From: Caldilineaceae bacterium
GTDB lineage: Bacteria > Chloroflexota > Anaerolineae > Caldilineales > Caldilineaceae
Direction of reading: 5' to 3'
DNA: 64,000 nt
Assembly: GCA_022821545.1 (NCBI GenBank)
Contig: JAJEDJ010000043.1
Location: 1 to 64,000 of the forward strand
Shown: positions 17,880-26,819 of the stretch, piece after piece
Numbering within the stretch: position 1 is the first letter of the stretch
Layout: each line of letters starts with the position of its first letter
The notes under the pieces: model-generated
The model's database searches: none
What the model was told of the DNA's origin: nothing
Seen by the model: only the letters and a program-made list of their open reading frames with translations
Program-made: the position numbers and the translations under genes

Positions 17880-18792
17880 AGAGTATATCCACAACGAGAT
17901 TCACAAAGACGAAGGCTGTCGAATATAAGATCAGAACACCCTGCAGCACCGGCAGATCCCGATTGAGCAGCGCGCGTACGGTTAACTGACCGAGCCCTGG
18001 TACGAAGAACATCTCTTCTATGAGTACCGTTCCCCCGAGCAGATAGCCCAGTTCCAGTCCGATAACAGTCACGATTGGAATTGCGGCATTCTTCAGTCCG
18101 TGCCGCCAGAGCACCTGCTGCGGATGAAGCCCCTTGGCGTGCGCAACTCTCATGTAATCCCGGTTGAGGACCTCAAGAACGGCTGATCGCACGACGCGCG
18201 TCATGACCGCTGCCAGAGGGAGCGCGAGGCTCAGGGACGGCATGATCATGTGCTGCAGATTCGTCCCCAAACCGTCGCTGATCGGCTTGTAGCCGGACGG
18301 CGGCAACCACTGCAGCCGCGCCGCCACGACCAGAATCAGAATAGTCGCGATCCAGAAGTTCGGGATCGAGATACCGAGCTGGCCGAATTGCATGGCCAGC
18401 AGGTCAACCCACGAACCGTTCCTGGCTGCCGCGACGATACCCAGCGGAATGGCTATGGAGAGTCCCAGAAGGATGGTCAGAGTTGCCAGTTCAACGGTTA
18501 CCGGAATTCGAGATTTGACCAGGTCCCACACTGGGTAGCCGCCCAACAGGGATTTGCCCATGTCTCCCCTAAGGAGATCCCTCAGCCAGTCGAAATATTG
18601 CACGTGAAGCGGCCGGTCAAGCCCAAGGAACTGGCGCATTTTGTCGGCCGCTTCCGACCCTGCGCCGACGGTATCGAGGAGGACGAGCACAACGTCTCCA
18701 GGAAGCGCGTGCATCAGCAGAAAGACCAGGGTCGCAACCGCCCACACTGTAAGTACAGCGCGAATCAGACGGCGACCTAGAAACTGCGACAT
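17845..18792 (-). CDS. Opp/Dpp-type ABC permease, DppB-like (second system)
   Basis: 315 residues with the characteristic MHALPGD motif after the first membrane segment and the cytoplasmic coupling loop YMRVAHAKGLHPQQVLWRHG. AGGAGG lies about 9 nt before the ATG. The gene is 153 bp downstream of the binding-protein gene, across a hairpin, and overlaps the DppC-like gene downstream. Confidence 0.92.
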   Translation of the reverse strand: MSQFLGRRLIRAVLTVWAVATLVFLLMHALPGDVVLVLLDTVGAGSEAADKMRQFLGLDRPLHVQYFDWLRDLLRGDMGKSLLGGYPVWDLVKSRIPVTVELATLTILLGLSIAIPLGIVAAARNGSWVDLLAMQFGQLGISIPNFWIATILILVVAARLQWLPPSGYKPISDGLGTNLQHMIMPSLSLALPLAAVMTRVVRSAVLEVLNRDYMRVAHAKGLHPQQVLWRHGLKNAAIPIVTVIGLELGYLLGGTVLIEEMFFVPGLGQLTVRALLNRDLPVLQGVLILYSTAFVFVNLVVDILYGQLDPRIRYE

Positions 18793-18888
18793 TCTATGTC
18801 GCCTCCTCTTTAGCGGTCAGTAAAAACAATATAGAGGGCAATTCAGGCGGACGTGCCAAATGCAGCGGAGATGATTGGCCGCCAAGAG

Positions 18889-18925
18889 GAGGACGCATTC
18901 CCACTTTTCTTGGAAATGCGTCCTC
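18889..18925 (-). promoter_or_regulatory. Intercistronic hairpin between binding protein and permease (second system)
   Basis: GAGGACGCATT (18889-18899) and AATGCGTCCTC (18915-18925) form a perfect 11-bp stem with a 15-nt loop that can extend further with one mismatch. It begins 21 bp after the binding-protein stop and has no T-run on the minus strand, as at the equivalent place in the other importers here. Confidence 0.65.
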
Positions 18926-18945
18926 ATGAACGGGACTGAACCCCG

Positions 18946-20550
18946 TTACCTGTCCAGCCATACATATTTCAGAAAGCGCACCGTGCCCAGGCCATCAACT
19001 TGGTAGTCCATGACATCCGGGTGCATTCCCATGCGATCGTCATAGGTAAAGAGGTAGATGAGAGGCCATCCCGCCTCATACCCAATGGTCAGTGCCTCTG
19101 TATAGAGTTCTCGGCGCCGGTCGGGGTCGGTTACCTTACGCGCCTCTTCGACCAGCACGTTGTACTCGGGAATGTTGAAATTAGGAGCAAAGCCGTGCGA
19201 CACGCCTTCCGGATGCATGATCCCGTAGAAGATATCGTCCGGACTCGAAGCGTAAAGGCCCTGCAAAGCTGCGGTAAACTCACCCTTGTAGACCTTTTCC
19301 ACCCACACAGCGTGGTCGGTGGCTAGCAGATTGAACTTTATCCCCAACTCGGCAGCGCTGATCTGGAGAATTTCGGCGATTTGTCCTTCATCCGAGGCTG
19401 CCCCGTAGAAGTTCAGATCTACCTCAAATCCGTCGGGATAGTTGGACTGGGCCAAATACTCCTTGGCCTTTTCGATGTCTGGCTCTTTGAAGTACTCGAT
19501 GCCGGTATAGTACTGGCTGTTCGGAGGCTGGGGGTCGCCCGCGAAGAAGCGATTGCAGCGGCCTGCGGTATAGACATCGCACATGACCTGCTTGTCAACC
19601 AGGTGCTGTAACGCTTTCAACACATTGGGATCGTTGAAGGGTTCCCTTCCTACATTGAAGGTGAACATGAAGAAAATGCCGGTGTCGCCGGTAAACAGCT
19701 TGTATTCCTGCTGGGTCAGAGATTCCCAGGAGGCGCCGGGCACCATCATGATGAAATCGACCGCATCAGAGGAAAGATTGGCCGCGCGTGCCGCGTCGTC
19801 GAGCAGGTAGGACATGCTGACTCCATCCAGGTAGGGCACGCCCTCCTCCCAATAGTTCTCATTCCTGACGAGCTCGGTTTTGACACCGGGCTCGAACTCC
19901 TGTAACTTGAAAGGCCCCGTGCCTATGTACTCGAACGGCTCTTTCTCGAATGTTCCCGCTGGCATGACTAGAACGGCCGGCCGACCAAGCACGTCGAGGA
20001 ATGGACTGTAGGGTTCTTTAAGGGTTACCTTGATAGTGTAGTCGTCAACAGCTTCGACGCTTGCAACCGGCGACAGCCAGCCCGCATACGCGGAGATCGA
20101 TTCATCCATCGCGTGTTCAAAGGAGTAGACGACGTCTTCGGATGTCATCTCTTTGCCGTTGTGGAACAGGACTCCTTTGCGCAAATTGAAGACATATTCG
20201 GTGTCGCTGACAGCCTCCCAGGACTCGGCAAGGGAAGCGTTGTTGTTGTATCCCGAATCCCAGTACAGCAGTCCTTCATAGATCTGGTGGAGAATGTTCC
20301 ACTCGGTCGCCCCGTGCAGTCGTCCGCCCCAGGGGTTGATCACGGTAGACGCCTGTGCCTGGCCGAACTTGAGGACTCCCCCGTATTTTGGTCCTCCTTT
20401 ATCGGCCGGAGCGGCCGCTTCCGATTCATCGGCGGCGGCCTGTTCAGCGCCGCTGTCCGCTGGGGCCGCAGGGGCACATGCGGCCAGCATGGCAAGCACC
20501 ACGATGAGTCCCAAAACCGTGGCGATGGCAGAAAGACTTCGCCTTCTCAT
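18946..20550 (-). CDS. Family-5 solute-binding lipoprotein (second system)
   Basis: 534 residues. The signal peptide ends in the lipobox LAAC with Cys25, followed by an Ala/Asp/Glu linker and the family-5 core (YVFNLRKGVLFHNGKEMTSED). AGGAGG precedes the ATG. It is closer to the classical dipeptide/nickel-binding size than the 694-residue protein at 9.3 kb and is not a recent copy of it. The ligand is unknown. It is the first gene of a minus-strand transcript: receptor, two permeases, epimerase. Confidence 0.92.
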   Translation of the reverse strand: MRRRSLSAIATVLGLIVVLAMLAACAPAAPADSGAEQAAADESEAAAPADKGGPKYGGVLKFGQAQASTVINPWGGRLHGATEWNILHQIYEGLLYWDSGYNNNASLAESWEAVSDTEYVFNLRKGVLFHNGKEMTSEDVVYSFEHAMDESISAYAGWLSPVASVEAVDDYTIKVTLKEPYSPFLDVLGRPAVLVMPAGTFEKEPFEYIGTGPFKLQEFEPGVKTELVRNENYWEEGVPYLDGVSMSYLLDDAARAANLSSDAVDFIMMVPGASWESLTQQEYKLFTGDTGIFFMFTFNVGREPFNDPNVLKALQHLVDKQVMCDVYTAGRCNRFFAGDPQPPNSQYYTGIEYFKEPDIEKAKEYLAQSNYPDGFEVDLNFYGAASDEGQIAEILQISAAELGIKFNLLATDHAVWVEKVYKGEFTAALQGLYASSPDDIFYGIMHPEGVSHGFAPNFNIPEYNVLVEEARKVTDPDRRRELYTEALTIGYEAGWPLIYLFTYDDRMGMHPDVMDYQVDGLGTVRFLKYVWLDR

Positions 20551-20622
20551 CTCTTGGCCTCCTGTTGTCTAACTTTGATTTGACGGTTGGAAACGTCGAT
20601 GCAGAAAACGTCAAGCAACTTA

Positions 20623-20652
20623 ATTTTATTTCATTTGAGACAAGTAGGTCAA
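20623..20652 (-). promoter_or_regulatory. Sigma-70-like promoter for the second Opp-type system
   Basis: On the minus strand TTGACC (20652-20647) and TAAAAT (20628-20623) are 18 nt apart, each matching five of six consensus bases. Transcription would begin near 20616, leaving a leader of about 65 nt before the binding-protein ATG. The surrounding DNA is AT-richer than the genes. Confidence 0.6.
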
Positions 20653-21004
20653 GTCTCTTTTTCGGAACGGCTTGCAGCGCGGTCGGGCCAAAACTGCGAA
20701 TGTTCATCCTAGGCAATTTCGTGCTGGGCCCGTGGCTCGAACAGCGCCCGCGCGCGGAAGAAGGGACGCGTGGGGCGACTTACTGAAACTGCAAGCCGCG
20801 CCCGGCAAGCCATGCCCTGCCCGCAAGCGGAAGAAAAACCAGGACGAACTGATTTAAACGAGAAGGCAACAAGCTACCTTAGGACGTTCTTTGGTTGAAA
20901 TGGCAGAAGGCCTGAGGGCATAGAGACGGGAGGGAGGGGAGAGGGGTCGAAGAGGGATCAGTCAGTTGGAAACCTGATTGCGGTGGCCAGCCCAACATGA
21001 ACCC
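20653..21004. other. Intergenic region without recognised genes
   Basis: These 352 bp lie between the 3' end of the Gfo/Idh gene and the promoter of the second Opp-type system. Open frames here have no plausible start signals or recognisable sequence, and I see no clear terminator. A regulatory site could be present but none stands out. Confidence 0.5.
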
Positions 21005-22078
21005 CTAGTCCCGGTAGGCCTTTATCATATCGATCAACAGGGCGATCTGTGCGCGACCTCCTTGGGCTGGCGTGCGCGGGGTCTTTCCATTCACAATACA
21101 GTCGTGAAAGTGAATCAGCTCCAGCTTGAACGCCTCCTCGTAAGAGGCGGTGGTCGTCGACTCGCGGAAATGTTTCCCATCCATCCTCCACTCCTCGACA
21201 ACAGTAGCGGCGTTTTTCAGAAACGGGCTGGGAAAGACGATCGACACAATACTATCCGGCGCGTAAACCGTCATCGTCTCGTCGAAGACGCGCAGGTTCC
21301 GAACTGAAGCCGTGTCCAGCAGACAGCGCAGATTGTTCGGATAGACCAGGATCGACGCGAAGGCCCCGCCCCCGTCCCAGATTTCGGTGGATACGACACG
21401 CTCCGGCAGCCCGAAAGCGCCGTCCAGAATGTAGACGTCGTGAATCGACAGACCCAGCATCTTGCCGTAGGCGCGCATGACCGCTTCGGGTTGGGCGCCG
21501 ATCGCCCGTTGCAGGCTTTCCTGGTGGCGTTGCTGCATCCTGTCCTTCTCGTGCGCGTCGACGTCATCGACGCGTACAATGTCATAGTGTTCCAGGAAAA
21601 AATCGTTGGGGCCAATGATGTCATACAGCCGGATCAGACTCGGGTCCTTCATCTGCCGGATGCGTTCGCGGCCGGCCACGTAGCCGGGATCGTATATCTT
21701 GTGGTGGCCGAGCATGGCGACGCGGCCGCTCTGTGCCTGTGCATCCAGGAGTTCATCGGCTTCATCCAGGTTGTTGCACATCGGCTTCTCGATGAAGACG
21801 TGCTTGCCCGCCAGCAGCGCATCCGTCGCCGGGCGGGCATGGTCGCGCGTCAGCACCATAACCGCATCCAGGTCGGCCCGTTCCAGCATCTGACGATAGT
21901 CGGAAAATGTGTGCCGGATACCGTACCTGGCCGCGACGGCCTGCACCGTACCGGGGGAAAGGTCGCACAGGGCCGCGACCTCGAAAAGCTCTGGCAGTTC
22001 AGACAGGTGCGGCAAGTGCATCACCTGTGCGACCATGCCTGTACCGATCAACCCGATTCTGACTGGCTTGTTGCCCAC
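21005..22078 (-). CDS. Gfo/Idh/MocA family oxidoreductase
   Basis: 357 residues starting at GTG with AGGAG 7 nt upstream. The N-terminal Rossmann loop is GLIGTGMVAQ and the EKP motif (FIEKPM) holds the catalytic-site Lys. The C-terminal half is the usual alpha/beta substrate domain, with DDVDAHEKDRMQQRHQES as a less typical insertion. Members oxidise or reduce sugars, inositols and related polyols with NAD(P). It is the last gene of the seven-gene catabolic run. Confidence 0.87.
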   Translation of the reverse strand: MGNKPVRIGLIGTGMVAQVMHLPHLSELPELFEVAALCDLSPGTVQAVAARYGIRHTFSDYRQMLERADLDAVMVLTRDHARPATDALLAGKHVFIEKPMCNNLDEADELLDAQAQSGRVAMLGHHKIYDPGYVAGRERIRQMKDPSLIRLYDIIGPNDFFLEHYDIVRVDDVDAHEKDRMQQRHQESLQRAIGAQPEAVMRAYGKMLGLSIHDVYILDGAFGLPERVVSTEIWDGGGAFASILVYPNNLRCLLDTASVRNLRVFDETMTVYAPDSIVSIVFPSPFLKNAATVVEEWRMDGKHFRESTTTASYEEAFKLELIHFHDCIVNGKTPRTPAQGGRAQIALLIDMIKAYRD

Positions 22079-22169
22079 GGTTTGACTCCTTCACACGTCA
22101 AGTCTGCGCCGCTTTCAAACAACGCCGCGCATCGTGATCGAGTTCCTGAAAGTAGAGATCCAGCCGGTC

Positions 22170-23387
22170 TCAGAGAGTGGCCAGAAACGCTTCAACGCTG
22201 AGATCAGCCGGAATCCGGTCGAAATAGTAACGCGTCTCCTCACCCTGGAAACCGGGCGTCCACTGATCTTCATCAGCCTGCAGCAGATCGTCAACGAACT
22301 TAAAGCGCGCCCACAGCGCGCCGGCTTCCTGCCGGCTGAAGCGGTCGGCGAGTGGCCTGCCCCACTGAAGGGTCATTGGATGGATGCTCTCGGCCCACAA
22401 CCGCTCCTGCTCCGGCAGGCTGTCAAACTCCGGGCTCTTGAGGTGATGAATGCGCTTGGCGCTCTTGCTCAGAAAAATCGTGGAAAGGAGGCCGCCTTTT
22501 TCGCCGCGCCCAGGATGGAGCCTGCCCAGAGCGGCCTTGAATGCCGTGCCGTTGCCGTCAATTGCAGCGCGCAGCGCCGCCTCGGTCTGCTCGAACTTCT
22601 GCCTGCTGCGCCCGTTCCAGCGGTGAAATGATTCTTGCGACGCAGGAGACAGATGTTCAAGGTAGGGCAGGTCCTTGTGCGTGGTGTACTCCGAGAAGCC
22701 GCCATGAATCGTGCGCCGCATCTTGGCGTTGTAGCGGCTGCCCCAGTGGAGCAGGGGCAGGATATAGGCCACGCCGTCACCAGCCGCCAGATGCGTCTGG
22801 ACGGCGCCGGGCACAGGCGTACGAGCGTCATCGTTCATCGCCGCATTCTCCTCGGCGGTGTTGAGACGGGCATGGCTGCCGGGCACGACCCAGAGAACGT
22901 CGTCGTCGTATAGCGGCAGATTCCATTGCACGTAGCGCGGCCCGTTCTCAATAATGTCGTCGGCATAGCCTTGCAGCGGCGCCGTGTGGGGCGGATAGAA
23001 GTCGCGGTGCCAGCCGCGATGACCGCCTGTTTCGTGGTCGCGTACCGGGTTGCACATCAGCATCATTTCCGTGACGGCCGCGTCGTCCACGCCCAGCAAA
23101 CGGCTGCTGACCCCTTGCGTGTTCTCGTGCAGCCAGATCTCGACCGCGTCTACAGTCTGCGCATCGATCTGGCCGGCCAGCAAACCCAGATTGAGGCGCG
23201 GCTGGGCATTCGTCTCCCAGGCGCCGCCGGGCGGGTCATCCGGCCCCCGCTCGCGCGCCCAGATCACCCTCTGCCGCTCCACAAGCCTTTCATAGGCCCG
23301 CCGCAGGCCGTCCAGCTCTTGCGGGGGGATGACCTGCCGCAGGATCACATAACCCTCTTCCAGAAACTGATCGCGGCTGAATTCCAT
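22170..23387 (-). CDS. PhyH family dioxygenase, long form
   Basis: 405 residues, longer than typical PhyH proteins (270-300). The metal motif is GWHRDF (His, Asp) with VVPGSHARL following; a distal His candidate is in RRTIHGGFSEY. The C-terminal 120 residues, after the oxygenase core, carry no motif I recognise and make this member unusual. It is expected to be an Fe(II)/2-oxoglutarate-dependent hydroxylase. The position between PIG-L and Gfo/Idh genes suggests a step in degradation of the same compound. Confidence 0.82.
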   Translation of the reverse strand: MEFSRDQFLEEGYVILRQVIPPQELDGLRRAYERLVERQRVIWARERGPDDPPGGAWETNAQPRLNLGLLAGQIDAQTVDAVEIWLHENTQGVSSRLLGVDDAAVTEMMLMCNPVRDHETGGHRGWHRDFYPPHTAPLQGYADDIIENGPRYVQWNLPLYDDDVLWVVPGSHARLNTAEENAAMNDDARTPVPGAVQTHLAAGDGVAYILPLLHWGSRYNAKMRRTIHGGFSEYTTHKDLPYLEHLSPASQESFHRWNGRSRQKFEQTEAALRAAIDGNGTAFKAALGRLHPGRGEKGGLLSTIFLSKSAKRIHHLKSPEFDSLPEQERLWAESIHPMTLQWGRPLADRFSRQEAGALWARFKFVDDLLQADEDQWTPGFQGEETRYYFDRIPADLSVEAFLATL

Positions 23388-23489
23388 GGCTGTTTCCCCT
23401 TAGTTCTCTGCGACGAATCCCAAGTTTGCGCCGGGGCCGGCGGGGCCTGCGCCTTGGACAGGCGGCGATTGCCCCGCGCCTGGAATGTT

Positions 23490-24353
23490 TCAGTCAACCG
23501 GCACGCGATAGGAAGTCTCTTCGATCCGCTCGTGGTCGGAAGATCGTGCATTGATCATCGCGCGCTCCGTTACCGGCAGATAGTAATGGGTCTCCGCGTG
23601 CAGCGAGATAAACCCCTCCGCATAGGCGACACCGCCGGACATGCCGAAAGCGCCGTCGCTCGTCTCGATGCGTTTACGCGCATAGGCCCCGCCATAGCCC
23701 TGGCTCACAAGACAGTCCAGGGCAGCCAGCTTCTTGTCCACCACGTCGGTGATGTCGATAAAGACGTCGTTGTAATACCCTCCTTCGGATTGCCACACAC
23801 TGCGGGGGATCGCGGCTGCGCCGGTTCCGAAGAAGAAGACCTGGGCGGCCTTGTGGGGAGGATTGCGGTCGCCCGGGTCTACGCCGCTTGCCAGGGCCAT
23901 GGCATGCAGAACGATCTGCCCGGCGATAGCGTGCGCGTTGGTCAGTCCGTCGCCCTCCTTGGGGAAATGTGTCAAGACCAGGTCCGGCTTCAGCTGGCGA
24001 AACAGGCGCGCCAGCCGCCTGACAGCCTCGTCGGTGACGAGAAGAACGGCATCATCGGCGCCGAAAAAGTAGACGTCTTCGACGCCCAGCAGGTTGCAGG
24101 CCTTACGGGCTTCTTCAGCCTTGACGTCGGAACGCTCGGCCATGAGGGAGGCCAGTTCAGCGGCGGGCGGCACTTCGGCGGCGTGGTGCATCTCATCGCT
24201 GATGACTTTGTCATGGACGCGCGCGCCGTGCGTGAGGACGACACAGCCGACATAGTCGCCGCGCGCCGCGTGATGGGCCATCGTCCCGCCGGACTGATCG
24301 AAGATGTCGGCGGGATGGGCGCCGACCGATAGAATGCGTAGCGACTCGGACAT
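23490..24353 (-). CDS. PIG-L family (LmbE-like) deacetylase with variant metal motif
   Basis: 287 residues from ATG 24353, which has AGGAGG 9 nt upstream; the longer in-frame extension to 24521 is rejected. PIG-L enzymes are zinc-dependent N-deacetylases of GlcNAc-type substrates. The first metal motif, normally HPDD(E), reads AHPADIFDQ here, so one acidic residue is replaced by Ala. The later DLVLTHFPKEGDGLTNAHAI segment supplies the expected His residues. The enzyme may use a different metal arrangement or act on another amide. Neighbouring oxidases fit a pathway that releases and oxidises an amine. Confidence 0.8.
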   Translation of the reverse strand: MSESLRILSVGAHPADIFDQSGGTMAHHAARGDYVGCVVLTHGARVHDKVISDEMHHAAEVPPAAELASLMAERSDVKAEEARKACNLLGVEDVYFFGADDAVLLVTDEAVRRLARLFRQLKPDLVLTHFPKEGDGLTNAHAIAGQIVLHAMALASGVDPGDRNPPHKAAQVFFFGTGAAAIPRSVWQSEGGYYNDVFIDITDVVDKKLAALDCLVSQGYGGAYARKRIETSDGAFGMSGGVAYAEGFISLHAETHYYLPVTERAMINARSSDHERIEETSYRVPVD

Positions 24354-24662
24354 GGGTCTGGCCTCCTGATTGTCTTTGGGAACTCTGTGTACCCATAAGT
24401 ATAGCCTAGGTACCCCTTTGGGAGTGAGACCCTGAAACAGGTCGTGAAGGACACTCCCGTCCCGGCTGCTGCTTTCCTCACAGCCGTGCCTTCCCCCGCG
24501 CAGGCTTGACGCCAAACGCAACGCCCGTCCGGGGGCAGACCTAGCGCGTCCAAAAAGGCTCGGATGTGGTCAGCGTTTTCTCTGCGTCAGATCTTTTTCT
24601 GCGCCCTTTCAGGTCAGCTGCCCGGCGAAAGGCTTGGACGCAACCGCGGGTCATGCCTCACT
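24354..24662. other. Intergenic region without recognised genes
   Basis: These 309 bp separate the flavoprotein and PIG-L genes of the same minus-strand run. There is a palindromic CCTAGG with flanking GTACCC repeats near 24395-24415 and a TATACT-like sequence on the minus strand, but no matching -35 box. An internal promoter is possible but not demonstrated. Confidence 0.4.
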
Positions 24663-25784
24663 TCAAGCCGCCTTCTCGAACCGGTCCGGCCGGAATCGGT
24701 CGACGGGGAAATCGGTCGTCCCATCTGCGGCCAGGTCGGCGAGGATCTTTCCCACAAGAGTCGAGAATTTGAAGCCGTGCCCGGAGAATCCGGCGGCGAC
24801 CAGCACGTTCGGATTGCTTGGGTGGGCGCCGATGACGAAGTCCCGGTCGGGCGTGTTGGTATACATGCAGGTCGCGCCCTTGACGTAGCTGAAACCGGCG
24901 CCGGGCATAATGGTCTCGAGCCATTCTTGGAGGTCATCCCGCTTACCCGGTTCGAGCTGTCGATCGACCTGGTCAGGCGATGTTTCAATGCCGAGGCTGT
25001 CGTCGGCGGTCTTTACGCCCGGGCCATAGTCGGGAAAGCCGTAGTATTTGGTGTCCATGTCTCCAAAGACCGGCAGGCGGCCCGGCTTGTAGGGAGCGCG
25101 GTGCTTGGGCCGGAAGTAGAATTCCTGCTGGCGCGTCACGCGTAACGGGAGCGCAAGATCTTCGAGGAGCTCGGGAGCCCACGGGCCGGGAGAAATGATC
25201 AGCCTGTCGCAGCGAAACCGGCCGGCAGAGGTTTCGAGCAGGGGCGTATCCTTGCTGATATCGACGCGGTGGACGCGGACCTGCTCATGGATAGTCGCGC
25301 CGCGGCGTTGCGCCTGTTTCAGGTGCTCCAGGATACAGCGGCCAACGTTCAATAGACCGGCCTGGTCGGTAAAGCAGGTGACCGTATCCTGGGGGAGACG
25401 CAGCGCAGGGTAGCGGTCGGCAACTTCCCGGGGCGTCGGGCGTTCTATGGGCCTTCGGAGGGCCTCCATCGCTTCGATACTTCGTTCGATATCTCTGTTG
25501 CCGGGGCGAGCGAAGTAGAGCAGGCCCGTGAACTGCATCAGCTTCTCGGCGGCGAGGGAATCGAGCTCCTGCCAGAGTGGAATGGCCGCTTCTGCGAGTT
25601 CTACGTAGAGCGGATGTGGATAGATGTTGCGGAAAATCCTGGAAAAGCCATGTGAACTGCCGAGGGCGTGGCCGATCTGGAACTGTTCAATCCCGCCGGC
25701 AGGCACGCCGCGTCGGGCAAGGTGATAGAGGGCCGCACTTCCCATGGCGCCCAGGCCAACGACGAGGATTTTTGCGTGGCGCAT
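24663..25784 (-). CDS. FAD-dependent amine oxidase, sarcosine oxidase/MTOX-like
   Basis: 373 residues, close to monomeric sarcosine oxidase and N-methyltryptophan oxidase (about 385). The N-terminal FAD motif is VVGLGAMGSAALYHLARRG, followed by SSHGFSRIFR. Late in the protein GATCMYTNTPDRDFVIG contains the Cys that carries covalent FAD in this family. ATG 25784 gives the normal N-terminus; the longer in-frame extension to 26024 does not. The enzyme should oxidise a secondary or N-methyl amine to the imine with production of H2O2. The neighbouring BKACE gene makes a betaine- or carnitine-like substrate conceivable. Confidence 0.87.
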   Translation of the reverse strand: MRHAKILVVGLGAMGSAALYHLARRGVPAGGIEQFQIGHALGSSHGFSRIFRNIYPHPLYVELAEAAIPLWQELDSLAAEKLMQFTGLLYFARPGNRDIERSIEAMEALRRPIERPTPREVADRYPALRLPQDTVTCFTDQAGLLNVGRCILEHLKQAQRRGATIHEQVRVHRVDISKDTPLLETSAGRFRCDRLIISPGPWAPELLEDLALPLRVTRQQEFYFRPKHRAPYKPGRLPVFGDMDTKYYGFPDYGPGVKTADDSLGIETSPDQVDRQLEPGKRDDLQEWLETIMPGAGFSYVKGATCMYTNTPDRDFVIGAHPSNPNVLVAAGFSGHGFKFSTLVGKILADLAADGTTDFPVDRFRPDRFEKAA

Positions 25785-25863
25785 GTTATTTGGCTCCGAA
25801 AGATGGGAATGATTGGGTTCCTGGCCGTTGGGCATCGCCTGCGAAACGGCAAGCGCTGCCCGC

Positions 25864-26808
25864 TCAACTGTCGATGCCCAGCATCCGGCGCGTCTCGTCG
25901 ATGGTGGCAACGCCCCGACCCAGATCGTTGGCGATGCGCGCAATCCGCGCCACCATCTGCGCGTTGCTCTGTGCCAGCTCGCCGCGCTGGTAGTGGATAC
26001 AGTCCTCCAGCCCGGTGCGAACATGGCCCCCCAGCAGCATCGCCATCACATTCACCTGGATCTCTTCCAGCCCCAGCGCGCACGTCTGGAACAGAGAATC
26101 CTCGGGCAGGTTGCGCACCATGTAGAGAAAACTGTCCATGCTCGTGTTGATACCGCTCTGCTGCCCGAAGACCAGTTGCAGGAAGTAGGGCTTGTCCAGG
26201 GCGTCGCGCTGGATCAGATAGTCCAGGATGTCGAGATGACCGGGGTGGTAGAGGAACACCTGCGGCTTGATGCCCCGTTCCCGCAGACGGTGAGCCGTGC
26301 GTTCGGAGTCGTCAAAGGTGGCGAGCGTGACTTTGCCCGGCCCGCTGCCGCCGCCCGTGTAGGCTGCGCCGCCGCGAAAGGTCATCGGGCCGGGATTGAA
26401 GGCCATGATATCCGGACCGGCCTCGATCGGCGCAGATTTGTAATGATGTGCCGTGCCGACAAAATCGCTGCCCTCGGTGGTAAGGTCTGCGAAACCCTGC
26501 GAATTGTCCACCAGGATCTGGGGCGCCCTGGCGCGCATCAGATCATTAATCTCGCGATAGCGGTCGGCATCGTGGGATGCCTGGGTGGGGTCGTCCGCCT
26601 GACGTGCGTGAATGTGAATGATCGTCGCGCCTGCTGCAAAGACCTCGGCAGCAGCATCGGCCTGTTCCTCGGCGGTCACCGGCACGGCCGGATTGTCGCT
26701 CTTCTGATACCCGCCCGTCACGACCGCACTGATGATCACAGGCGGCATGCCCTCGCTGATCCGTCTGACATACTCGCGTTGGTTCGTGTAATCCCAGGTG
26801 ACGTCCAT
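25864..26808 (-). CDS. Beta-keto acid cleavage enzyme (BKACE, DUF849)
   Basis: 314 residues. These zinc enzymes condense a beta-keto acid with acetyl-CoA and cleave it to acetoacetate and a new CoA ester; known members use 3-keto-5-aminohexanoate or 3-dehydrocarnitine. The zinc site is visible as IIHIHAR and, near the end, GGHVRTGLED; the N-terminal IISAVVTGG is typical. The gene lies 11 bp downstream of the alcohol dehydrogenase, a strong sign of co-transcription. The SDR or the alcohol dehydrogenase could make the beta-keto acid it cleaves. Confidence 0.88.
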   Translation of the reverse strand: MDVTWDYTNQREYVRRISEGMPPVIISAVVTGGYQKSDNPAVPVTAEEQADAAAEVFAAGATIIHIHARQADDPTQASHDADRYREINDLMRARAPQILVDNSQGFADLTTEGSDFVGTAHHYKSAPIEAGPDIMAFNPGPMTFRGGAAYTGGGSGPGKVTLATFDDSERTAHRLRERGIKPQVFLYHPGHLDILDYLIQRDALDKPYFLQLVFGQQSGINTSMDSFLYMVRNLPEDSLFQTCALGLEEIQVNVMAMLLGGHVRTGLEDCIHYQRGELAQSNAQMVARIARIANDLGRGVATIDETRRMLGIDS

Positions 26809-26819
26809 GTCAACGATCC

